DNA of 50,235 bases from contig NZ_JONR01000036.1 of NCBI RefSeq assembly GCF_000711955.1, forward strand, positions 1 to 50,235, given 5' to 3'. The notes below the pieces were generated by a model. It was not told the origin of the DNA and searched no databases. It saw nothing but the letters and a program-made list of their open reading frames with translations. The stretch comes from Nevskia soli DSM 19509 (GTDB lineage: Bacteria > Pseudomonadota > Gammaproteobacteria > Nevskiales > Nevskiaceae). This document shows positions 8,674 to 17,062 of this stretch, in pieces. The position numbers and the translations under genes were made by a program. Every line of letters begins with the position of its first letter. Positions within the stretch are counted from its first letter, which is position 1.

Positions 8674-9924
8674 TTACGGATGCGAACGGGCCACGACGGA
8701 AGCAACACCGTCACGGGCCACGTTGACCGGTGCCGGCGTGCCGGCGACCTGGCGCAGTCCGGCGTTGTCCTCGTTCATGGCGACGCGGGTCGGCGCCACG
8801 GTCTGGCCCGGCTTCACGTGCTGCAGGCCGTTGACCACGATGACTTCACCCGGCTTGAGACCCTGCTTGACCACGCGCAGGCCGTCGATTTCCGGTCCCA
8901 GTTCCACCAGGCGGTACTCGATGCTGTTGTCCGGCTTCAGCGCGAGCACGAACTTCTTGCCCAGGTCGGTACCGATGGCGCGGTCCTCGATCAGCACCGT
9001 CTCGGCGTCCGCGCCGCCGACCAGGCGGATGCGGGCGAACAGGCCCGGCGTGTAGCGGCCGTCCGGATTGGCGAAGACGGCGCGGGCGCGGATGGTGCCG
9101 GTGGTGGGGTCGACCTGGTTGTCGACGAAGTTCAGCTCGCCCTGGTGGGGATAGCCGTCCTCGTCGACCAGACCCATGAAGACGCCGCTGGCGCCGTCAT
9201 TGTTCCTGGTCTTGGCCAGCTTGGAGTAGCGCAGGAAGCTCTGCTCGTCGGCATCGAAGTAGGCGTAGACCGGGTCATCGGACACCACCGTGGTCAGCAG
9301 GCTGTTGCTGGTGACCAAGTTGCCGGCGGTGATGATGGCGCGGGACACGTGGCCGTCGATCGGCGCGCGCACCTCGGTGAACTCCAGGTTGAGGCGGGCG
9401 TTGGCGAGCGAACCGCTGACCGAGCCGACTTCACCCTGGGCGGAGGTCACGGCCGCCACCTGGCGGTCGTATTCCTCGCGCGAGATGGCGTTGGCGGTGA
9501 TCAGGCGCTCGGCGCGGGCGTGGTTGGCCTTGGCCAGCTCCAGGTCCGACACCGCGCGGCTGCGCTCGGCGTTGAGGCGGTCGACTTCGGCCTGGAACGG
9601 GCGCGGGTCGATCTGGAACAGCAGCTGTCCCTTCTTGACCCGTGCGCCGTCGGTGAAGGCGACGCTATTGATGTAGCCGCTGACGCGCGGCTTCACCTCG
9701 ACCGTGTCCACCGCCTGCAGGCGGCCGCTGAATTCCTGCCACTCGTGCAGGGGCTTGTGGATCACTTCGGCCACGGTGACTTCGGTTGCGGGCGGAGCTT
9801 CCGGCTGCGGCTTGGCTTCGGTGCGGCCGAGTCCGGCGAACAGCATGATGCCGGTCAGCACTGGCAGCGTGAGCAGCGCGGAGGCGGAGAATTTCTTGTT
9901 GGATACGAGCTTTTGAAGAGGCAT
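8674..9924 (-). CDS. mexE: RND efflux periplasmic adaptor (membrane fusion protein), MexE-like
   Basis: A 416-residue HlyD/AcrA-type adaptor. After an N-terminal hydrophobic anchor (about residues 18-33) it shows the lipoyl half-motifs (RVSGYINSVAFTDGARVKKG, then EVRAPIDGHVSRAIITAGN), a coiled-coil hairpin between them (QAEVDRLNAERSRAVSDLELAKANHARAERL) and a beta-barrel/membrane-proximal C-terminal part. There is no lipobox Cys, as in MexE. I chose the ATG at 9924 because GGGAG lies about eight bases upstream, over a GTG at 9960. It is the first gene of the pump set and faces the divergent TetR gene. Confidence 0.92.
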   Translation of the reverse strand: MPLQKLVSNKKFSASALLTLPVLTGIMLFAGLGRTEAKPQPEAPPATEVTVAEVIHKPLHEWQEFSGRLQAVDTVEVKPRVSGYINSVAFTDGARVKKGQLLFQIDPRPFQAEVDRLNAERSRAVSDLELAKANHARAERLITANAISREEYDRQVAAVTSAQGEVGSVSGSLANARLNLEFTEVRAPIDGHVSRAIITAGNLVTSNSLLTTVVSDDPVYAYFDADEQSFLRYSKLAKTRNNDGASGVFMGLVDEDGYPHQGELNFVDNQVDPTTGTIRARAVFANPDGRYTPGLFARIRLVGGADAETVLIEDRAIGTDLGKKFVLALKPDNSIEYRLVELGPEIDGLRVVKQGLKPGEVIVVNGLQHVKPGQTVAPTRVAMNEDNAGLRQVAGTPAPVNVARDGVASVVARSHP

Positions 9925-10075
9925 TTGCGAACTCCCATCAGTCCCTTTGAGAGACGCCACCGGACCATCCGGAGACGCCGCCGACCTACCAGGTTTTCAT
10001 CAAGCGCCCCTCCGGACCGGGGGATCTGGAGGACTTGACTTCTGCCTTTAACACTCCGATGCTACGCGCCGTGTG

Positions 10076-10118
10076 TTACCGGTAAGTCACATTGGAGCGG
10101 TAAGTTAGTGACCGGTCA
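10076..10118. promoter_or_regulatory. Two palindromic operator candidates between mexE and the tetR gene
   Basis: Two perfect 10-bp palindromes with the same ACCGGT core: TTACCGGTAA at 10076-10085 and TGACCGGTCA at 10109-10118, both flanked by G on the left and G or G-like context on the right. Their centres are 33 bp apart, about three helical turns, so two dimers would bind the same face. Position in the divergent promoter region fits autoregulation and pump repression by the TetR protein. Binding itself is inferred. Confidence 0.7.
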
Positions 10119-10143
10119 GTAACATGTCAAGTGGAGGTGCATC

Positions 10144-10767
10144 ATGAGTCCATCGAAAGCTAGTCAAGCTGTTGTAGAAAAAGAGATTATTTCCGAGCAT
10201 CCGAAACCGCGCGTCCGCGACCGGATCTTCGAAACCGCTTGCGATCTGTTCTATCGCCACGGCATCCGTGCCGTGGGCGTGGATACCATTGCCTCGGAAG
10301 CGGGCACCAACAAGATGAGTTTCTACCGCAGCTGGGCGTCGAAGGACGAGCTGGTGGCGGAGTACCTGCTGAACGAGGAGCGCGAAGGCTGGGTCTGGTG
10401 GGACGAGATCATGGCCGCGCATCCCGACGATCCGCGCCAGCAGGTGGAGATGCTGTTCGACGCCCACGTCAAGGAGACCTGCAAGATGGACTCCCGCGGC
10501 TGCCCGATGGCCAACGCCGCGGTAGAGATCACCGAGCCGGAGCATCCGGCGCGCGCGGTGGTGGAGCACTACAAGGGCGAGATGCGCCGCCGCTTCCGCA
10601 AGCTGGCGCGCGACATGGGCGCGCATGAAGCGGACGTGCTGGGCGATGCGCTGATGCTGTTGTGGGAAGGCAGCTACCTCACCCGCCTCACCTTCCAGTG
10701 CCAGCATGGGCCCGCGCACAACGCGGCGAAGGCGGCGCGTACGCTGATCGCCGCTTACACGGCTTGA
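10144..10767 (+). CDS. TetR/AcrR family transcriptional regulator
   Basis: A 207-residue TetR-type repressor. Residues about 24-70 form the helix-turn-helix domain (RDRIFETACDLFYRHGIRAVGVDTIASEAGTNKMSFYRSWASKDEL), and the rest is a helical ligand-binding domain containing TCKMDSRGCPMANAAVEI, as in several TetR_C families. GGAGG at 10133-10137 precedes the ATG. The gene diverges from the efflux operon, across two palindromic operator candidates, so it most likely represses mexE and itself. The two cysteines in the ligand domain could sense electrophiles, which would suit an operon carrying an old yellow enzyme; this is speculation. Confidence 0.9.
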   Translation: MSPSKASQAVVEKEIISEHPKPRVRDRIFETACDLFYRHGIRAVGVDTIASEAGTNKMSFYRSWASKDELVAEYLLNEEREGWVWWDEIMAAHPDDPRQQVEMLFDAHVKETCKMDSRGCPMANAAVEITEPEHPARAVVEHYKGEMRRRFRKLARDMGAHEADVLGDALMLLWEGSYLTRLTFQCQHGPAHNAAKAARTLIAAYTA

Positions 10768-11362
10768 GAAGTTGGCAGCCTGAGTTCGCCGCTTAAGTCG
10801 GCGGCTTGAGCTGGGTGGTTTGATGTTTCAGCGGATTCCCGCCTCACGGGAATCCAGGCGGCCCGAGCGGGCCGACGCTCCCGGCCATGACGGCGGGTAA
10901 AAAAATGGCGTCGGGGCCTGACACCGCGACGCCCAAGTACAGCCTCATTCAGTACCGGCCTGCGCCTCCCCGGCGCGCCAGGTCACTACTCCCTTCCCGG
11001 TCGCACGCATGTCGCGATTTCGTACCTGGGACACCCCATCCGCCTGCGCGGAAAAATTCGGCCCTTGCTCGCTGGCATTTACTTGCTCAAGGCGCTGCAT
11101 GGAGCATGCCGGAATATAGTTACTTTCAGGTAATGCAGGCAAGGTAAAGTGTAAAGAAATCTGGATTTTCATCGCGTCCGACGGCCGAATGCACGAAATT
11201 GGCGCAATTGTGGAAGACTAATCGGTGCATTTCGTAAGCTGTATGTAAGATTTCATACAGCTTCGGCGGGAGGTCCGCGATTGGGACGTCCCACTCCATC
11301 GGGCCCCAAGACGTGTTGTCGCCCCCGGCTGCAGGCTCGGGGGGAGGCTGCCCACCGAATGA
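10768..11362. other. Intergenic stretch with a repeat and an unexplained palindrome
   Basis: I find no credible gene. Around 10830-10900 there is a repeat of the ATTCCCGC type with a nearby GCGGCCCGAGCGGGCC palindrome. At 11236-11263 a perfect inverted repeat occurs (AAGCTGTATG, 8-nt spacer, CATACAGCTT) in a locally AT-richer context. It lacks a T tract, so it looks more like an operator than a terminator. Confidence 0.5.
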
Positions 11363-11884
11363 TCAGGCGTTTTCGATGAAGCCGGCGGCGGGCGGCTTGC
11401 CGAGGGCTACGACCTTTTCCTGGCCGTCTTCGCTGACGATGCGCATGAGGAAGGAGGTCTGGCGGAATTTCTGGGAGCTGATGAGCCAGCGGCCGGCGTG
11501 GCGCACGTACTCGTCGCGGTATTCGCCGGCGAGGTTGACCACGGTGCGTTCCTTCAGGTTGATCTGGGTGAATTGCAGGTCCCACACGGCGCTGGCGGCA
11601 TCCGGGCCTTTGAGGGTGATCTGCGGGTTCTGGCCGTGGTGGGTGTCCATCACGTTGGGGTTGTTGACGGCGAGTTCGGTGAAGACCTTGACCCAGCCTT
11701 CGCGGTCGTTGAAGGAGGGGAAGTTGTCGGCCTCGATGATGGCGCCGTGCTCGATGAAGCAGTCGCGCATCACGTCGGGCTGCTTGCGGTCGCAGGCGCG
11801 CAGGTAGCGGGCCTTGAGTTCGCGGATGGCGTTGATGTCTTCGAGTGCGCGCAGGCGCTGCTCCAGTTCGGCGATGTTGCTCAT
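11363..11884 (-). CDS. NTF2-like / SnoaL-like protein
   Basis: A 173-residue protein with the helical start and cone-shaped fold pattern of the NTF2/SnoaL/ring-hydroxylating-dioxygenase-beta superfamily: LEDINAIRELKARYLRACDRKQPDVMRDCFIEHGAIIEAD, then HHGQNPQITLKGPDAASAVWDL and a Trp-rich strand GRWLISSQKFRQTS. The Asp and His in these segments sit where related dehydratases and isomerases keep catalytic residues. GGAGGAG lies just ahead of the ATG at 11884, which favours it over 11950. It is followed on the same strand by nothing recognisable. The substrate is unknown, and a steroid- or polyketide-type small molecule is only a family-based guess. Confidence 0.75.
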   Translation of the reverse strand: MSNIAELEQRLRALEDINAIRELKARYLRACDRKQPDVMRDCFIEHGAIIEADNFPSFNDREGWVKVFTELAVNNPNVMDTHHGQNPQITLKGPDAASAVWDLQFTQINLKERTVVNLAGEYRDEYVRHAGRWLISSQKFRQTSFLMRIVSEDGQEKVVALGKPPAAGFIENA

Positions 11885-11980
11885 GTCTCTCCTCCGCAAG
11901 TCCGTGTTTTGAATTCCGCTTGGGACCAGCCTAGCAAGCGGGGCGGCCACGGACGTACACCAAGCGGACTAAGTGGGGAC

Positions 11981-12931
11981 TCATGGAAGGATTCGGGGCG
12001 CGGGCTGGAGCGTGCCGCCGACCAGTTGGTACTGCGAGACGAAGGACCAGATGGCGCTGGCGGCGTCGATGGCGCCGGAGCCTTCGCCGCCGCATTGGGC
12101 GTTGACGCTGCGCGGGAAGTAGGCGGCACCGGGCCAGATGTGGCCGGCGTCGGCGATGGTGCAGAGGCGCACGGCGGCGCCGCTGGCGCAGGCGTTCTGT
12201 TCGCAGACGAGACCGCCCTCGCCTTGGGTGGTGGTGATATGGGCGGCGCAGGCGTCGCGCTTGCGCCAGTGGGCGATGGTGGCGGGCACGCTTTGCCGGC
12301 GTTGCGGCAGCAGGCCGCTGCCGATGCCGCCTTCGTAGAGCACGCAGGTGTCGGCGAGGCCGTGGATGTGCAGGAGCGGGACCGGGTGGGTGATGACGCA
12401 GGGATAGACCTGCTGCGGCGGCGTGGCGGCGTAGTCCTCCTGCGTTTCGGTGGAGGCGACCACGGCGATGGCGGCGAGCTTGCCGGAGAGTTGGCAGCCG
12501 GCGCGGTAGACGAGGAAGCCGCCTTCGGACATGCCGGCGGCGTAGACGCGTGAGGGATCGCTGATGCCTTGCGTGGTGAGGGCGTCGATCATGTCGCCGA
12601 GGAAGCCGACGTCGTCGATGGTTTGCGGGCCTTCTCCGCCGCTGTTCCAGTTGCCGAGGGAGCCGTAGGCGGTATTGGGCGCGGCGATGGCGAAGCCTTC
12701 GGCATCGGCCACGGCGCTGAGGCCGGAGTAGCCGAGGAAGCCGGCGGCGCTGGCGTCATAGGGATGCAGCAACACGACGGTGGGCAGCGGTGCATTGCTG
12801 TTCGGCGGAGTGTGGACGAGGTAGCTGCGGGACTTGCCGCCGGACTCGATGCGGTAGAGATGATCGGCGACGCTGGAAGGCGCGGCGCACAGCAGCGGGA
12901 GCGCGAGCGCGGCGAGGGTTGCGGTCTTCAT
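11981..12931 (-). CDS. Secreted alpha/beta-hydrolase esterase (PHB depolymerase / LpqC-like)
   Basis: A 316-residue secreted esterase with a Sec signal peptide (MKTATLAALALPLLCAAPS). The nucleophile elbow is GMSEG (Ser135), and Asp194 in HGLADTCVLYEGG and His264 in DAGHIWPG complete the likely triad. This pattern matches the poly(3-hydroxybutyrate) depolymerase / feruloyl esterase (LpqC) family. Several cysteines suggest disulfides outside the cytoplasm. The start at 12931 has GGAG five bases upstream, while the upstream extension to 13018 lacks a signal-like start. The next gene upstream on the same strand is a secreted protease, which suggests a shared role in polymer breakdown; no common promoter is proven. 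Confidence 0.82.
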   Translation of the reverse strand: MKTATLAALALPLLCAAPSSVADHLYRIESGGKSRSYLVHTPPNSNAPLPTVVLLHPYDASAAGFLGYSGLSAVADAEGFAIAAPNTAYGSLGNWNSGGEGPQTIDDVGFLGDMIDALTTQGISDPSRVYAAGMSEGGFLVYRAGCQLSGKLAAIAVVASTETQEDYAATPPQQVYPCVITHPVPLLHIHGLADTCVLYEGGIGSGLLPQRRQSVPATIAHWRKRDACAAHITTTQGEGGLVCEQNACASGAAVRLCTIADAGHIWPGAAYFPRSVNAQCGGEGSGAIDAASAIWSFVSQYQLVGGTLQPAPRILP

Positions 12932-13041
12932 GACACTCCGATCATCCTGATCGTGATGTGATCGTGGCGGATGTCCAAGCAAGGCGCGGAAGGCGACCGC
13001 CGCGTGTTGATCAAACAACCTTCGGGACTGCGTGCGACTTT

Positions 13042-13082
13042 CAAGGCGGTCCCGCCGGCTTCCTGCCGGCGGGACCGCCTTG
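13042..13082. terminator. Perfect 18-bp hairpin downstream of the protease gene
   Basis: Arms CAAGGCGGTCCCGCCGGC (13042-13059) and its exact complement (13065-13082) flank a 5-nt loop. It lies 46 bp past the stop of the minus-strand sedolisin gene. There is no clear T tract on the minus strand, so it may act as an mRNA 3' stabiliser or an imperfect terminator. Confidence 0.55.
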
Positions 13083-13127
13083 CTTCAAATGCAGCTATTC
13101 GTCTGCAGCTTTCTGCTTGCGGAGCAC

Positions 13128-14822
13128 TTACGGTACCGCGGCGTTGAACCTGGCGATGTCGAAGGTGCCGAGGCCGGTGGCGTTGTCGTAGCCGGCTGCG
13201 GCGCAGTAGTCCTTCTGGCCGAGCAGCGCGCTCAGCAGTGCCTGCAGGCCGCTGCCGCTGTTGCAGCCGGAGGTGACGTCATGGAACGCCCCCGGCGTGG
13301 ACGCGGCGGCGTAGATGATGGGCGCGGCGAAGGCGAGGCTGTTGCCGTGCGCCGACTCGACGCGGGCCCAGGTGCCGGTGGAGAGCGGCGCGGCGAGGCT
13401 GGTGCCGCCGACCTGGAGCGAGGAGCCGCTGACGATGATGACGGCGCCGGAGTTGGGATCGGCATCCATCGACACGTCCGGCAGGCCGCGGGCCGTGCTG
13501 TGGGTGATGGCCTGCTGCCAGCTGGGCGCGGTTTCGTCGACGCTGACGCCGCCACCGCCGCCGGCCCAGGTGGTTTCGCCGGCATAGCTGCCGTTCGTGT
13601 TGGTGGTGACGGTGGTGCCGCCGACCGCCACGACATACGGCGAGCTGGCGGGGTAGCTGACTGCGGTGGGGATGCCTTCCTGGCTGGAGCAGCCGGTATA
13701 GGCGCCGCCATCACCGGTGGAGACGAAGAAGGTGATGCCCAGGGCGACGGCCTGCTGGAAGATCTGGTCGGTGGCGGCCATGGCGCCGCTGCTCTTCTCG
13801 GAGCTTTCACAGATGCCGAGGGAGACGTTGACGGCCTTGACCTTGTTGTCGGTGACGGCGCGGTTGTAGGCGACTTCCAGGTCCGAGTCGTTGAGCGAGG
13901 CGGCGTTGTAGAAATAGAGGTTCTGCACGCCGCCGGCGATGGAGGTGGAGCTCTGGCTGTCGAGGTCCCACTCGTCGAGGCCGCTGGTGTCGGTGCCGTT
14001 CACTTCGGAGGGGACGAAGGTGACGGGGACCTGGGCCAGGCCGTTCTGCGCCTCGTAGGTGCGCAGGTCGGTGAGGACCTGGGTGAGGTTGCCTTCGGCG
14101 ATGATGCCGATGTTGGTGGCGGTGCCGGCGGGGGTGCTGCCGGCGTCGTAGATCGCGGGGAACTGCACCGGCACGTGACCGGTGGCGGTGCCGGCCAGCG
14201 GCAGGGCCTTGGCCTTGGTGGAAGCGTCGAGGTGCTGGATCAGCGGGTGGGCGGTGTTGGCGTTCTGCAGGCCGGTGATGGCGAGGACGAGGCCGTCCAG
14301 CGCATCCGGCACCAGCGCATCCCTGGTGTTGGCGTAGACGACGCGGTCGGCGTATTTGAACTGCATGATCCTGGTGCTGAACGCCGTTTCAACCAGCGAG
14401 CGCTTGGCCTCGGCGGTGACGAGCAGGTTGTTCGGCGCGACGACGATGTTGCTGAAGCCGGCGCGCGTCAGGTAGTCGGTGACGGCCTGGACCTGGCGGG
14501 CGCTGGGCGCGTAGGCGGCGTTGAACTCCTCGGGGGTGAGGGTGCGGCCGTAGTCGCGGCTGAGCAGGGTGTGGGTGCTCTGCAGGAAGCTGGTGAGCGC
14601 GGCCTGGTTCTGCAGCTTGAGGCTGACGGCGATGCGCAGGGGCGCGGTATCCGGCAGGGCGCCGAGCTGGGTGGCGTTTTCCAGGGCCTGGGCGTGCGAG
14701 GCGGTGGGGTGCCAGGCGGCTTGCGCCGTGGCCGACAGCGACAGCGCCGCCAGAGCGATTGCCGCGCCGATCGTCGCGCGGGCCTTCGATGCCTTGTTTT
14801 TTTCAAGCCGCATGGGAAGCAT
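13128..14822 (-). CDS. Secreted sedolisin (S53) serine-carboxyl protease with pro-domain
   Basis: A 564-residue preproprotein: signal peptide (residues about 1-36), a pro-kumamolisin activation domain (about 40-190) and the S53 catalytic domain. Catalytic residues are visible as Glu284 and Asp288 in GLDEWDLDSQ, oxyanion Asp371 in STGDGG and nucleophile Ser475 in GGTSLAAP. The calcium site is indicated by HDVTSG (about 515) and GYDNATGLGTFD near the C terminus. These enzymes mature by self-cleavage at acid pH. The ATG at 14822 has AAGGAGAGG upstream; a longer form to 15026 would bury the signal peptide and is rejected. A 306-bp gap with a strong hairpin separates it from the esterase gene. Confidence 0.92.
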   Translation of the reverse strand: MLPMRLEKNKASKARATIGAAIALAALSLSATAQAAWHPTASHAQALENATQLGALPDTAPLRIAVSLKLQNQAALTSFLQSTHTLLSRDYGRTLTPEEFNAAYAPSARQVQAVTDYLTRAGFSNIVVAPNNLLVTAEAKRSLVETAFSTRIMQFKYADRVVYANTRDALVPDALDGLVLAITGLQNANTAHPLIQHLDASTKAKALPLAGTATGHVPVQFPAIYDAGSTPAGTATNIGIIAEGNLTQVLTDLRTYEAQNGLAQVPVTFVPSEVNGTDTSGLDEWDLDSQSSTSIAGGVQNLYFYNAASLNDSDLEVAYNRAVTDNKVKAVNVSLGICESSEKSSGAMAATDQIFQQAVALGITFFVSTGDGGAYTGCSSQEGIPTAVSYPASSPYVVAVGGTTVTTNTNGSYAGETTWAGGGGGVSVDETAPSWQQAITHSTARGLPDVSMDADPNSGAVIIVSGSSLQVGGTSLAAPLSTGTWARVESAHGNSLAFAAPIIYAAASTPGAFHDVTSGCNSGSGLQALLSALLGQKDYCAAAGYDNATGLGTFDIARFNAAVP

Positions 14823-15506
14823 GGTTTTCCTCTCCTTGTGAACTGGCGTTTTGCCAGAATTCTTGTTTTGTTTTCGGACGCGGCGCTGCCGCGACGGGCT
14901 GGCGCCTGCGCGCCTGGCCATGGCCTGAGCTGAATCCCGAGCCGGCCTGATGAAATTCCCGAGGAAGTGCGGCGGCGCCGTGGACCGAACGGTCCGCGCC
15001 ATGGTGCGACGGGGAAGATGAGACATGCGGCCGCGCGCCGGGCTGTGCGCCCGCCGACGAAAATGCCGCCGCCTCCCTGGCCTGCCCCCGCTCGCTCATT
15101 CCTTGAGCCCCCGCCGTATGCGCTCTTTGTGCCGCGAAACGCCGCCGCCGTCAACCCTTGGCGGACCCGCGGGTATGCAAAGCGCCTGTCACAAGCGCCA
15201 GGCCGCTGACTGGCCGGGCGAATTTTTCCCTGGGAAGACCCCTGCGCGCGGCAGCGACAGCCGGCGGATGGGCGCGGCCGATGCGGAGATTGCCTCCGGT
15301 GCAGTTATCCCCAGGGGGTGGGCGCGGAAATTACCGTGCGCCGGTGCTCAGAGCCGCCGCCGCTCAACCGATTCAGCCGACCTTTTGTCGGATGAAACCC
15401 GGCTTGGGGGCTTGACGCGACAAATTCGCCATAGAGCGGGACTACACTGACTCTATCGGTGCGGATCAAAATCACCCGACTCCATTTGCCAGACTCAGGT
15501 GCCATC
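14823..15506. other. Intergenic stretch without a supported gene
   Basis: A 684-bp gap between the divergent protease gene and a 40-codon ORF. Open frames here have no recognisable domain, signal peptide or ribosome site. The right end should hold the promoter of the small ORF: TTGACG occurs at 15412-15417 but no well-spaced -10 box follows, so I do not call a promoter. Confidence 0.5.
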
Positions 15507-15629
15507 ATGTCACTTCAATATTACGATCACACCCTGGGCCGTGAACGCTTCAAGCGGCGCTATGTCTGGGCGGCTTACGCCTTTGTGGGCGGGCTGATCG
15601 TCGGGATGATTTTCGCGCGTATTTTCTAG
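15507..15629 (+). CDS. Small single-span membrane protein, 40 residues (paralogue of 23720-23839)
   Basis: A 40-residue ORF too short for routine calling: MSLQYYDHTLGRERFKRR, then YVWAAYAFVGGLIVGMIFAR and a final IF. The first half is basic and polar and the second half is one hydrophobic span, so the likely topology is N-in with a single transmembrane helix ending at the C terminus. It shares the blocks YYDH, LGRER, KRRY and WAA with the 39-residue ORF at 23720, some 8 kb away. Conservation between two separate loci is the main evidence that it is translated. CAGG lies about nine bases before the ATG, a weak ribosome site. The helix contains G-x-x-x-G, which often mediates helix packing. Function is unknown. 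Confidence 0.7.
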   Translation: MSLQYYDHTLGRERFKRRYVWAAYAFVGGLIVGMIFARIF

Positions 15630-16020
15630 GCGTTTCGTTTAGGCGTTTCGTTCCGCTTTTCCGATTTACGGCCGCCCGCTTCCCAGGGCTCCGGCTCCTC
15701 CGCGATTTCCGCCGCCTTGCCGGCGCCGGGTTGCCGATGAAGCGCGGTGAGGCACCCTCGCCGCCCGCCCGCTTCAGCTCCTGGATTTCTCCGACTTCCC
15801 TGCTCGACGGCGCGATGCTTTCGCGGCGGTGATTTTGGGGAGAAGCGGCAGCATGTTGTCAGCAGGAATTTCCCCGAATTTCTCCATGCGTGCCATGCGT
15901 GCCAAGGGTTTTTGTTGGCACGCATGCGGTGAGCGTGTGACGCACGCACCTCGCGGCCTGCGCTGATCCTACGGTACGCTTGCCGGAGGCATAGGGCGGC
16001 CCGCCAGTCGTCACCAGATT
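15630..16020. other. Intergenic stretch without a supported gene
   Basis: About 390 bp. A short direct repeat (AGGCGTTTCGTT twice, near 15628-15653) and an imperfect inverted repeat around 15895-15926 (TGCCATGCGTGCCAA / TTGGCACGCATGCGG) are present. I see no gene and no clear terminator. Confidence 0.45.
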
Positions 16021-16043
16021 TGTGATAACACTATGTAATCACA
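16021..16043. promoter_or_regulatory. Inverted repeat ahead of the broken vapB-like gene
   Basis: TGTGAT (16021-16026) and ATCACA (16038-16043) form an inverted repeat 23 bp before the remnant antitoxin start. Toxin-antitoxin operons usually autoregulate through such sites, so this may be the fossil or live operator. The 11-bp spacer is wrong for CRP. Confidence 0.4.
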
Positions 16044-16065
16044 TTTGTCTGGAGCACTCCGATGA

Positions 16066-16346
16066 ATGGACCCCCGCAAGAGCCTTCCCACCCGTATTTT
16101 CCGCGCCGGCAATAGCCAGGCGGTACGCATTCCCAAGGCGTTCGAGCTGCCTGAAGGCTAGGTGGTGATCGAGCAGCGGGCGGGTTGTTCGTCAAAGCAA
16201 AGCGCGGAGGATGGGATGAGTTTTTCGCCAGGCCCGCGCTGGGCGTCGAACTGGATGCCGCCGAGTTGCGGGCTACCGGGCCGGAGCGGCCGGTGGACTT
16301 TGACCTGGGCGCCCGCAAACCCGCCGCGCGGCGCCGGGCCAAATGA
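16066..16346 (+). pseudogene. Broken VapB/VagC-type antitoxin
   Basis: The opening codes MDPRKSLPTRIFRAGNSQ followed by AVRIPKAFELPEG, a clear AbrB/MazE-type swapped-hairpin antitoxin start. It then meets an in-frame TAG at 16159-16161, continues as VVIEQRAG, and loses frame near 16181-16187. One base further on, another frame gives FVKAKRGGWDEFFARPALG and ends in PAARRRAK at the TGA (16344-16346) that overlaps the toxin ATG, as in intact vapBC pairs. Two independent lesions, a nonsense codon and a one-base deletion, therefore disable it, unless one is a sequencing error. The C-terminal toxin-neutralising part could still be made only by internal initiation. Confidence 0.8.
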
Positions 16347-17062
16347 TCCTGCTCGACACCAATATCTGCATTGCCGCGCTCAAGAACGAGCGCCGGGTGC
16401 TGTCGCGACTGGTGCGCCATATGGGGCGGCTTTACCTGCCCTTCATGGTTTCGGCCGAGCTCTGGTTCGGGCTGGAAAAGTACGCCTTGCTGGGCAGGGA
16501 CATCGAAGCCGACCGGAGCCGGGTGGAGGAATTCCACGGCCGTATGGACGGCGTCCTCGATCTCACGGACGAGGCCATCCACGAGCATGCGCGGCTGCGG
16601 GCGCGGCTGGAGACGCAGGGGACGCCCATCAGCTCAAACGATCTATGGATTGCCGCGCAGGCGCTGGCGGAAGACGCGGTGCTGGTTTCGGCCAATACGC
16701 GGGAATTCGAGCGGGTGCCTGGGCTGAGGCTGGAGAACTGGTTGAAGCGACGGCGCCCTACTGGGGACGGCGGAAGTCTGTGCCTTAGTCCATTCCAAGC
16801 GCCTGAGGTAGAATCGATTTATGCACGAAACGGTCGCCAAGCTCCGCGGGCAAGTCGAGGCCCTTTGCCGCAAGCACCATGTGCGGCAGCTGGAGCTATT
16901 CGGCTCGGCGGCGGCCGGCAACTTCGACCCTGCATCCAGCGATCTGGACTTTCTGGTGGAATTCGCGCCGCTGGGATCGGGGGAGTATTCCGATCACTAT
17001 TTCGGGTTGCTGGAAGACCTGGGCCAGCTGTTTGGCCGGCCGGTGGACCTAGTGGTATCTAG
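16343..17062 (+). CDS. VapC-like PIN-domain ribonuclease with run-on C terminus
   Basis: Residues 1-134 are a normal VapC toxin: MILLDTNICIAAL (Asp5), VSAELWFGLEK (Glu39), SSNDLWIAAQAL (Asp100), then VSANTREFERVPGLRLENWL. Members of this family normally stop near that point. Here the frame continues another 105 residues of low-complexity, non-homologous sequence and overlaps the mntA gene by more than 240 bp in a different frame. A one-base shift right after ENW would give an immediate stop (TGA at 16743), so the end looks frameshifted. With its antitoxin broken, the toxin is probably inactive, silent or tolerated; the core acidic residues are nonetheless intact. Translation start overlaps the antitoxin stop (ATGA). 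Confidence 0.7.
   Translation: MILLDTNICIAALKNERRVLSRLVRHMGRLYLPFMVSAELWFGLEKYALLGRDIEADRSRVEEFHGRMDGVLDLTDEAIHEHARLRARLETQGTPISSNDLWIAAQALAEDAVLVSANTREFERVPGLRLENWLKRRRPTGDGGSLCLSPFQAPEVESIYARNGRQAPRASRGPLPQAPCAAAGAIRLGGGRQLRPCIQRSGLSGGIRAAGIGGVFRSLFRVAGRPGPAVWPAGGPSGI

Noticed and set aside
10887..11172. Two overlapping 75-86 codon frames in the intergenic space
   Set aside because: They oppose each other, lack ribosome sites and recognisable features, and one begins in a repeat.
16021..16043. CRP-binding site reading of TGTGAT...ATCACA
   Set aside because: CRP needs TGTGA-N6-TCACA; here the gap between those half-sites is 13 bases.
16343..17062. A genuine fusion of a PIN domain to a second domain
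   Set aside because: The extra 105 residues have no domain character, overlap mntA in another frame, and one base shift would restore a stop right at the normal VapC end.
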